Origin: Mycobacteriales bacterium
GTDB lineage: Bacteria > Actinomycetota > Actinomycetes > Mycobacteriales > SCTD01
Assembly (NCBI GenBank): GCA_040902655.1
Contig: JBBDWV010000026.1
Span: 1-34,118 of the forward strand
DNA length: 34,118 nucleotides
Direction: 5' to 3'
Notes under the pieces: model-generated
The model's input: the letters and a program-made list of their open reading frames with translations, nothing else
Databases searched by the model: none
What the model was told of the DNA's origin: nothing
In this document: positions 27,157 to 34,118 of the stretch, one piece after another
Layout: each line of letters starts with the position of its first letter
Position numbering within the stretch: the first letter of the stretch is position 1
Made by a program: the position numbers and the translations under genes

Positions 27157-27198
27157 CTGCTACCAGCCGGTAGCCGGTAGCAGCCCCGCAGGGCGGGG
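27157..27198. promoter_or_regulatory. Two adjacent inverted repeats in the aceE/DUF3052 divergent region
   Basis: CTGCTACC (27157-27164) pairs with GGTAGCAG (27176-27183), and GGTAGC is repeated in direct orientation at 27169 and 27176. Immediately after, CCCCGC-AGG-GCGGGG (27184-27198) forms a second hairpin. They lie about 45-85 bases upstream of the aceE start, so an operator for aceE or a shared control site is plausible. The rest of 27114-27366 shows no gene. Confidence 0.5.
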
Positions 27199-27366
27199 TC
27201 CGGCGGAGCCACGAGCCGGTCCCGACCGGGGGCCGCGACGGGACCGGACGGCCGGGTCCGTGGGCGGGTCTTCGTCCTCCGGCGCAGCGGGGGCACTTGC
27301 GCGTCCGGGCCTTGTCCGGTGGACTGCCCTCGAGCGCCCCGCCGGGGCCGAGGGGAAGGGGCAACC

Positions 27367-27828
27367 GTGAGCACGTCCGCGGACCACGCGGCACAGCGTG
27401 GCCTGGCCGAGAAGCTCGGGATCGAGCCCGGCATGGTCGTGCAGGTGGTGGGGACCGGTCCTGACCTGGTCTCCGACGTCGCCGTCGACCAGTCGCTGCT
27501 CGACGACGTCGCGGCCCGCACCGGCACCGAGCTGCTCCTCACCGACGACACCGACGACGTGGTCGACGTCGTCCTGCTCTGGTGGCGCGAGGGTGACGGC
27601 GATCTGGTCGATGCACTCGTCGACTCCCTCACCAACCTCGCCGACAGCGGGGTGGTCTGGCTGCTCACTCCCAAGGCGGGCCGTGCGGGGCACGTCGAGC
27701 CGAGTGACATCGACGAGGCCGCGCCCACCGCAGGGCTGTCCAGCACCCGCAGCACCAGTGCCGCGCCGGAGTGGTCCGGCACCCGGCTGGTCTCGCCGAA
27801 GGCCAGCAAGGGCAAGAACCGCCGCTGA
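27367..27828 (+). CDS. DUF3052 family protein (153 aa)
   Basis: The N-terminal [18 protein letters not shown], the central [20 protein letters not shown] and the ending [15 protein letters not shown] match the actinobacterial DUF3052 family, whose genes commonly stand divergently beside aceE. It is soluble, with a Rossmann-like alternation of strands and helices. The start is GTG 27367 after GGGGAAGGGG. The C-terminal tail is basic and low-complexity. No enzymatic function is established. The next gene overlaps its 3' end if the earliest start of that gene is used. Confidence 0.9.
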   Translation: MSTSADHAAQRGLAEKLGIEPGMVVQVVGTGPDLVSDVAVDQSLLDDVAARTGTELLLTDDTDDVVDVVLLWWREGDGDLVDALVDSLTNLADSGVVWLLTPKAGRAGHVEPSDIDEAAPTAGLSSTRSTSAAPEWSGTRLVSPKASKGKNRR

Positions 27829-28976
27829 CGCCGGAGCAGGTCCGGGCGCTGCTCTCGCCGCAGGGGCGGCACGCCGTCGAGGCCGCCGAGCTGCTGGACC
27901 TCTCGCCGGCGGCGCGGGTGCGCACTGCGGAGGCGGTACGCACCTTCGGTGTGCTCGGGCCGCTCGCCCTCGAGCAGGCGCTGCTGCGCGAGCGGGCACG
28001 GGCCAAGCACCCCCGCGGGCACGAGCTGTGGTGGACGGGCCCGGCTCTCGAGCAGGCCTCCTCGTACGACCTCGCGACGCACCGGGCCCGGCTGTTCGAC
28101 CGCCCGGTGCTCGACCTGTGCTGTTCCGTGGGCGGGGACCTGCTCGCGCTGCCGGTCGGCTCGGTCGGCGTGGACCTCGACGAGGCCAGGCTGCTGCTCG
28201 CCCGGGCCAACGCCGAGGTGCTCGGACGTGAGGTCCGGCTGCTGCGCGCCGACGCCGCCCGGGTGCGGCTGCCGCCCGGCGCCGACGTCGTGGTCGACCC
28301 GGCGCGCAGGGCGGGCGGCCGGCGCGTCTTCGACCCGCGCGCCTACAGCCCCCCACTGGATGTCGTGCTGTCGTGGCGGGACCGGGTGCGCTCGCTGGTC
28401 GTGAAGGTGGCGCCGGGGGTGGACCACGACGCGCTGCCACCGGATGTGGAGGTCGAGGTGGTGTCGCTGCGTGGCGACGTCAAGGAGGCGGTGTTGCTGT
28501 CCGGCGCGGGCCGCAGCGGGCACCGCCGCAGCGCGACCCTGCTGCCCGGCCCGCACACGCTGCTCGACCACCCCGTCGAGGCGCCGGCCGTGCGGCCGCC
28601 CGGTCGCTGGCTGCTCGAACCGGACGGCGCCGTGGTGCGCGCCCATCTGGTGGCGCAGCTGGCCGCTCAGGTCGGCGGCTGGCTCGTCGATGCCACCATC
28701 GCCTACATCAGCGCCGACACCAGGGTCCCGACGCCGTACGGCACCTGGTACGAGGTGCTCGAGGTCCTGCCCTTCGGGCTCAAGACCCTGCGGGAGCGGC
28801 TGCGGGCGCACGACGCCGGGTCGGTGGTGGTGAAGAAGCGGGGGACCGCGGTCGAGCCGGACGTGCTGCGCAGGCAGCTCAAGCTGACCGGGACCCGCGA
28901 GGTGACCGTGGTGCTGACGCGTGCGGCCGGGCGCCAGATCGCGATGGTGGTCCGGCCGGACGGCCGGTCCCGCTAG
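27771..28976 (+). CDS. Class I SAM-dependent methyltransferase with THUMP-like C-terminus (401 aa or about 383 aa)
   Basis: SAM-binding motifs are [16 protein letters not shown] and [18 protein letters not shown], followed by [18 protein letters not shown] in the position of motif IV. The C-terminal part ([20 protein letters not shown] and [14 protein letters not shown]) fits the THUMP-like domain of this actinobacterial family, which is presumed to act on RNA. The start is uncertain: GTG 27771 overlaps DUF3052 by 58 bases, while the more natural N-terminus [12 protein letters not shown] begins at a CTG at 27825 overlapping the DUF3052 stop. The gene converges on the isomerase gene with only 12 bases between them. 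Confidence 0.85.
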   Translation: MVRHPAGLAEGQQGQEPPLTPEQVRALLSPQGRHAVEAAELLDLSPAARVRTAEAVRTFGVLGPLALEQALLRERARAKHPRGHELWWTGPALEQASSYDLATHRARLFDRPVLDLCCSVGGDLLALPVGSVGVDLDEARLLLARANAEVLGREVRLLRADAARVRLPPGADVVVDPARRAGGRRVFDPRAYSPPLDVVLSWRDRVRSLVVKVAPGVDHDALPPDVEVEVVSLRGDVKEAVLLSGAGRSGHRRSATLLPGPHTLLDHPVEAPAVRPPGRWLLEPDGAVVRAHLVAQLAAQVGGWLVDATIAYISADTRVPTPYGTWYEVLEVLPFGLKTLRERLRAHDAGSVVVKKRGTAVEPDVLRRQLKLTGTREVTVVLTRAAGRQIAMVVRPDGRSR

Positions 28977-28988
28977 CAGACGTCGGGC

Positions 28989-29915
28989 TCAGCCCCGGAA
29001 CTGCCCGAGCAGCCGGCCGACGCGGCCCGCGACGCCGGACACCCCGCCGACGGCGGCCCGCAGTGCGGCGCCGCCGGGCAGGCCCGGGACGTCGTCCAGC
29101 AGCGGCGCGAGGCGCATCCACTGGGGCAGCTGCTGCACCTGCAGCCGGCGGCTCACCAGCAGTTGCGGCAGGCCGGCCCGGCCGGCCGAGACGTCCAGCA
29201 GGTCGACCGCGGAGCCTCGTACGCCGACGCCGTCGAAGGGCCCGGCGGCGACCCGCCCGGTGGACCAGCTGTGCGCCTGGCTGGTGCAGGACCAGCCACC
29301 GTCCGCGGTCATGGCGGTGATCGCGACGTCGATCCCGGCGCGGGCGGTGAGCGCGCCGGTCACGTCGACGAGCGCTGCCAGCCCGCGATCGAGCAGGACG
29401 GGGGCCGGCGGGGGAGCGCCGCACGGAGCGAGGTCGAGGGTGTGCACCGCCAGCTCGTAGGTGCCGGCGTGCACCAGGGACAGGACCGGCAGCGGCCCGA
29501 CAGCGGAGCCGGCCAGCAGCCGGCCGGTCTCCTCGGCCTCACCACCGGCGAAGAAGTGGGCGATCCGCTCCCGCGCCTGCACCAGCGCCCCCACGACGTC
29601 CTCGTCCGTGGCCTCGCGGTGGGCGCGGACGAGCAGGTCGCTCACGCGGTCGGGGGGTGGCGGCTCCTTCAGCGCGCCGGTCCGCGCCGACGCGAGGATG
29701 CCCTCCAGGACCTGCGAGTCGTCCCAGTTTCCCAGGTGGATGCAGGTCTCGCGGCCGGTCCAGCCGGACAACCGGGAGGGGCGGGACAGGTCGGTCGACG
29801 GGTCACGCACCCCGTCCAGGAAGGCGTCCCAGGCGGCGACGACCTCGCGGCCCAGCTCCGGGACACCCAGCTCGCCCAGCCCGAAGCGACCGGGAGCGGG
29901 AACAGGTCCTGGCAT
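28989..29915 (-). CDS. Mycothiol-dependent maleylpyruvate-isomerase/DinB-fold protein (308 aa)
   Basis: The N-terminal half has the DinB-like four-helix bundle of TIGR03083 proteins: LSGWTGRETCIHLGNW with His60, and VHAGTYELAVHTLDLA with E154 and H158. Together these make the zinc-binding His-Glu-His set of mycothiol-dependent maleylpyruvate isomerase. The C-terminal part (about 190-308) resembles an SCP2-like lipid/sterol carrier extension. It probably carries out a mycothiol-dependent transfer or isomerisation. The substrate is unknown, and no aromatic-degradation genes are nearby. ATG 29915 opens the frame. The tRNA gene lies 70 bases away on the other strand. Confidence 0.82.
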   Translation of the reverse strand: MPGPVPAPGRFGLGELGVPELGREVVAAWDAFLDGVRDPSTDLSRPSRLSGWTGRETCIHLGNWDDSQVLEGILASARTGALKEPPPPDRVSDLLVRAHREATDEDVVGALVQARERIAHFFAGGEAEETGRLLAGSAVGPLPVLSLVHAGTYELAVHTLDLAPCGAPPPAPVLLDRGLAALVDVTGALTARAGIDVAITAMTADGGWSCTSQAHSWSTGRVAAGPFDGVGVRGSAVDLLDVSAGRAGLPQLLVSRRLQVQQLPQWMRLAPLLDDVPGLPGGAALRAAVGGVSGVAGRVGRLLGQFRG

Positions 29916-29985
29916 GTCGCCATCCTGCCCTGGAGCCGTGGACGGGTACCGGGAGGTGCTCGTCAGGCTCTAGCCTGGGGTCGCG

Positions 29986-30058
29986 GGACCCATGGCTCAG
30001 TTGGTAGAGCAGCGCCCTTACAAGGCGAAGGTCGGCAGTTCGAGTCTGTCTGGGTCCA
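29986..30058 (+). tRNA. tRNA-Val (anticodon TAC)
   Basis: A complete cloverleaf can be folded. The acceptor stem GGACCCA pairs with TGGGTCC, the D-arm GCTC pairs with GAGC, the anticodon loop CTTACAA has TAC at 30019-30021, and the T-arm GGCAG-TTCGAGT-CTGTC has one G-T pair. The discriminator base is A, followed by CC; the final A of CCA is not encoded. The first anticodon-stem pair is a G-A mismatch. Confidence 0.95.
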
Positions 30059-30093
30059 CCTCCCGTGCACCGGTCCGTACGGCCGGCGAACGG

Positions 30094-31521
<1,428 letters not shown>

Positions 31522-31679
31522 GTCGGGAACCGCCCTCCTGCGTCGTGCCGACCGTCTCCCGGTCGACTGCCCGTACGGCGAGGTTACCGACGTGTCACGG
31601 TTCGTCCGTTCCGGCGCGTCCGCCCGGGGGGCCGACCCTCCCGTGCACGCCCGCGTGCGCGTCGTGCAGGCTGGAGGGC

Positions 31680-32183
31680 ATGAGAACGCGATCCTTCCGC
31701 CTGCCCGTGCTGTCCCTGGCCGCCGTCGCGGCGCTGTCCGCCTGCACCGCCGAGACCCCGCCCGCCCCCGCCGGCCCCGAGGCCTCCGGCGCAGCCGGGG
31801 ACCTGAAGGTGGTCACCGATCCCGACGCTGTGCTGCAGGTCGAGGACCAGACCAGTGAGGGGCCGACGGTGCTCGCCGAGGCGGCCGCCACCAAGGGCGG
31901 CTTCGTCGTCGTCTTCGCCGACGAGGGCCGCAACGTGCTGGGCACCGGCATCGTCCCGGCCGGGACCGAGCCGGCCAAGGTGCAGGTCTCGCTCGCCGAG
32001 GAGCCGACCGAGGAGATCGAGCTGATCGCCCGGCTCTATGCCGACAGCGACGGCGACGGCCTCTACAGCGCCGGCGACCAGCCGGTGAGCAACGGCGAGG
32101 ACGACGACAGCGACGACGCCGAGGTCTTCCCCGGCGAGCAGGAGACGTTCAGCTTCACCGGCAAGCGGGTCGTCAACCAGTGA
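31680..32183 (+). CDS. Secreted lipoprotein, DUF7282-like beta-sandwich (167 aa)
   Basis: A lipoprotein signal peptide is clear: basic MRTRSFRLPV, a hydrophobic core LSLAAVAALS and a lipobox LSAC with Cys22. An acidic Pro/Ala-rich linker follows, then a domain (about 40-165) with DQTSEGPTVLAEAAA, GFVVVFADEGRNVLGTGIV and an Asp-rich loop DSDGDGLYSAGDQPV that may bind calcium. This pattern resembles the DUF7282 domain found in surface proteins of archaea and actinomycetes. The start is ATG 31680 after GGAGGG. It is divergent from otsA over a 158-base promoter region. Function unknown; it would be anchored to the outer face of the membrane. Confidence 0.8.
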   Translation: MRTRSFRLPVLSLAAVAALSACTAETPPAPAGPEASGAAGDLKVVTDPDAVLQVEDQTSEGPTVLAEAAATKGGFVVVFADEGRNVLGTGIVPAGTEPAKVQVSLAEEPTEEIELIARLYADSDGDGLYSAGDQPVSNGEDDDSDDAEVFPGEQETFSFTGKRVVNQ

Positions 32184-32225
32184 CGCCGGGCGGGTGACGC
32201 TGGAGAGTCGCTCTAGGTTGACCGG

Positions 32226-33350
32226 GTGACCCCGCGGTTGGCTGATGTGCTCGACGTCCTCGAGGGCTTCTATCCGGCGGCGCACGCCGAGCCGTGGGAC
32301 GCAGTCGGGCTGGTCTGTGGTGATCCGGCCGCCCCGATCCGGCGGGTGCTGCTGGCCGTCGACCCGGTCGAGGCGGTGGTCCAGGAGGTGGTCCAGGGCG
32401 GCTTCGACCTGTTGCTCACCCACCACCCGCTCTACCTGCGCGGCACCACCTCGGTCGCGGCCACCGACCCCAAGGGCAGGGTCGTGCACCGGCTGGTCTC
32501 GGCCGGGGCCGCGCTGCACGTCGCGCACACCAATGCCGACGTCGCCGATCCGGGCGTCTCCGACGCGCTGGCGGCGCTGTTCGACCTGCAGGACCTGCGG
32601 CCGCTGGAACCCGCGGCCGGCGAGCCGCTGGACAAGCTCGTCGTCTTCGTTCCCGTCAGCGATGCCGACCGGCTGCTCGACGCGCTGGCCGCCGCCGGGG
32701 CCGGCAGTGTCGGGAACTACGACCGGTGCGCGTGGTCGACCTCCGGCACCGGCACCTTCCGGCCGCTGCCGGGTGCCGCGCCTTCGGTCGGGGAGGTGGG
32801 CCGGGTCGAGCGGGTGGCGGAGGCCCGGCTCGAGGTGGTGCTGCCCCGCGCCGGCCGCGGGCGGGTGCTGCGTGCGCTGGTCGACACGCACCCGTACGAA
32901 CAACCGGCGTACGACCTGCTGGAGCTCGCGACGGTGGCCGGCTCGCGCGGGCTCGGCCGGGTGGGCGAGCTGCCCTCGCCGGTGCCGCTCGGCGTGCTGA
33001 CCGAGCGCGCCGCGCAGGTGCTGCCGGCGACCGCCTGGGGCGTACGGGCCGCCGGCGACCCGGCGCAGCCCGTGACCACGCTCGCCGTCTGCGGCGGCTC
33101 CGGCGACGGGCTGCTCGGCGCGGCGGCGCGGTCCGGCGCGGACGCCTTCCTCACCGCCGACCTCAGGCACCACCCGGCCAGCGAGTCACCGGAGGGGCTG
33201 GCCCTGCTGGACGCTGCGCACTGGGCGACCGAGTGGCCGTGGCTGGCCGACGCGGCCCGGCGGCTGGCTGCCGCCACTACGGTGGAGACGGTCGTGTCGA
33301 CACTCGTCACCGACCCCTGGACGTACTCTGCGAGGAGTCCCACCGCGTGA
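32226..33350 (+). CDS. Nif3-like dinuclear metal centre hexameric protein (374 aa)
   Basis: The two Nif3 halves are visible. The N-terminal one has THHPLYLRG (H66, H67) and HVAHTNADVADPG, and the C-terminal one has FLTADLRHHPASE and LLDAAHWATEWPWL; together these provide the dinuclear metal ligands. A PII-like insert (about 140-245) carries the NYDRCAWSTSGTGTFRPLPG signature typical of the longer Nif3 group. The protein forms hexameric rings, and members act as GTP cyclohydrolase-like hydrolases, though the role in Actinobacteria is not settled. The start is GTG 32226. The stop overlaps the GTG of the next gene, a common actinobacterial pair. Confidence 0.93.
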   Translation: MTPRLADVLDVLEGFYPAAHAEPWDAVGLVCGDPAAPIRRVLLAVDPVEAVVQEVVQGGFDLLLTHHPLYLRGTTSVAATDPKGRVVHRLVSAGAALHVAHTNADVADPGVSDALAALFDLQDLRPLEPAAGEPLDKLVVFVPVSDADRLLDALAAAGAGSVGNYDRCAWSTSGTGTFRPLPGAAPSVGEVGRVERVAEARLEVVLPRAGRGRVLRALVDTHPYEQPAYDLLELATVAGSRGLGRVGELPSPVPLGVLTERAAQVLPATAWGVRAAGDPAQPVTTLAVCGGSGDGLLGAAARSGADAFLTADLRHHPASESPEGLALLDAAHWATEWPWLADAARRLAAATTVETVVSTLVTDPWTYSARSPTA

Positions 33351-34090
33351 AGGCCGACCCGTTCGTCCAGCTCCGTCTGCTCGAGCTGCAGGTCCTCGAC
33401 AGCGCGCTCGACCGGCTGGCGCACAAGCGCCGCACGCTGCCCGAGATCGCCGAGATGGAGCGGCTCGACGGGCTTGTCGACGCGCTGCGCGACGGCATCG
33501 TCCGTGCCGAGACCGAGGTCGGCGACCTGGCCCGGGACACAGCGCGCTTCGAGCGCGAGATAGAGCAGGTCCGCGCCCGCCGTGACCGCGACGAGACGCG
33601 GCTGTCCTCCGGCGCGATCACCGTCGCCAAGCAGTTGCAGGACCTCGAACACGAGGTCGCGAGCCTCGTCCGCCGGCAGTCCGAGCTCGAGGACGGCGAG
33701 CTCGAGGTGATGGAGAAGGCCGAGACCGCGCAGGCCGAGCTGGACGAGCTGACCGGGCAGCGCTCGGCGCACGTCGAGGCCCGCGCAGCGGCCGAACGGG
33801 CGCGTGATGCGGCCTTCGCCGAGATCGACGCCGAGATCGAGCGGACGGTGGCGGAGCGGGCGGAGGTGGCGGGCTCGCTGCCCGAGGACCTGCTCGCCCT
33901 CTACGAGAGGATCCGGGCCGCCGAGGGCGGTGTCGGTGCCGGCGAGATCAGCCGTGGCCGGTGCGGCGGCTGCCGGCTGGACCTGATGAACAACGAGAAG
34001 TCTGCGGCCCGTGCCGCCGCCCCGGACGAGGTGCTGCGCCACGAGGATTGCGGCCGGATCATGGTGCGGACCGCCGAGTCGGGGCTGTGA
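33347..34090 (+). CDS. Coiled-coil protein with C-terminal zinc ribbon (247 aa)
   Basis: Residues 10-165 are a long heptad-rich coiled coil. The C-terminal ribbon carries C206-GG-C209 and a second half RHEDCGRIMVR. In most family members the second half is Cys-x-x-Cys; here the first of these is His232 and the second Cys235, so the site is Cys3His. The family is widespread next to Nif3 genes in Actinobacteria and resembles a tethering protein for nucleic acid, but no function is proven. The start is GTG 33347 after GAGGAG, coupled to the Nif3 stop. The stop codon falls inside the first copy of a 20-bp duplication. Confidence 0.9.
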   Translation: MKADPFVQLRLLELQVLDSALDRLAHKRRTLPEIAEMERLDGLVDALRDGIVRAETEVGDLARDTARFEREIEQVRARRDRDETRLSSGAITVAKQLQDLEHEVASLVRRQSELEDGELEVMEKAETAQAELDELTGQRSAHVEARAAAERARDAAFAEIDAEIERTVAERAEVAGSLPEDLLALYERIRAAEGGVGAGEISRGRCGGCRLDLMNNEKSAARAAAPDEVLRHEDCGRIMVRTAESGL

Positions 34091-34118
34091 GCCGGCGGTC
34101 GGGGCTGTGAGCCGGCGG
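34079..34118. repeat. 20-bp tandem duplication of a stop/start junction
   Basis: TCGGGGCTGTGAGCCGGCGG occurs at 34079-34098 and again, identical, at 34099-34118. Each copy holds a GTGA overlap. The TGA in the first ends the zinc-ribbon gene. A GTG start in the first copy would stop after seven codons at the TGA of the second copy. Confidence 0.95.
34107..34118 (+). CDS. Start of a further gene (partial, cut by window end)
   Basis: GTG in the second repeat copy begins V-S-R-R and runs off the window. In many actinomycetes a bifunctional RNase H/acid phosphatase gene follows the Nif3 and zinc-ribbon pair and often begins this way, so that is the likeliest identity. Only four codons are visible. 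Confidence 0.3.

Overview
The window is very GC-rich chromosomal DNA from an actinomycete. Support comes from dense G/C third-codon positions, many GTG starts, frequent 4-base GTGA/ATGA gene overlaps, families largely restricted to Actinobacteria (DUF3145, DUF3052, a mycothiol-dependent maleylpyruvate-isomerase fold, a homodimeric AceE) and a ParE/ParC pair. The exact genus cannot be told from the sequence. No transposase, integrase or phage gene is visible.

Layout. (1) 1-4086 is an accessory and partly decayed segment: a solitary membrane protein lying between degenerate 36-bp repeats, then a leftward persulfide-detoxification operon (small rhodanese, CstB-like persulfide dioxygenase-rhodanese, MFS transporter remnant, CsoR/CstR-family regulator) behind a nested palindromic operator, then a shortened methyltransferase. 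Three genes here (MFS, rhodanese, methyltransferase) appear to have lost their middles while keeping both ends; the dioxygenase and the regulator look intact. (2) 4087-9332 runs rightward: two tandem DUF202 membrane proteins, then a cytoplasmic GH20 hexosaminidase and NagA (amino-sugar catabolism, overlapping by 4 bases), then a class III aminotransferase. (3) 9309-10372 runs leftward: a 69-aa protein and a CooC-type P-loop ATPase whose frame is interrupted by one in-frame UGA exactly where a cysteine is expected. (4) 10581-14716 is sbcDC, the double-strand-break nuclease. (5) 14743-19468 runs leftward and encodes topoisomerase IV (parE then parC), with an unusual 18-bp tandem repeat between the two genes. 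(6) 19552-23006 runs rightward: adenosine-deaminase-family enzyme, DUF3145, PAP2 phosphatase, HhH-PHP hydrolase. (7) 22975-27113 runs leftward: a 277-aa unknown, a DUF2795 protein, and aceE (pyruvate dehydrogenase E1). (8) 27367-28976 runs rightward: DUF3052 and a THUMP-like methyltransferase. (9) 28989-34118 holds a leftward mycothiol-type isomerase/transferase, tRNA-Val(TAC), leftward otsA (trehalose-6-phosphate synthase), then rightward a lipoprotein, a Nif3-like protein, a coiled-coil zinc-ribbon protein and the first codons of a further gene.

Most interesting: the in-frame UGA in the CooC-type ATPase, followed by a hairpin (selenocysteine candidate or nonsense mutation); the CstR/CstB-like persulfide operon with its decayed neighbours; the 36-bp repeats near the left end; the parE-parC minisatellite; and a 20-bp duplication of a stop/start junction at the right end. 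No gene-free stretch exceeds 300 bases.
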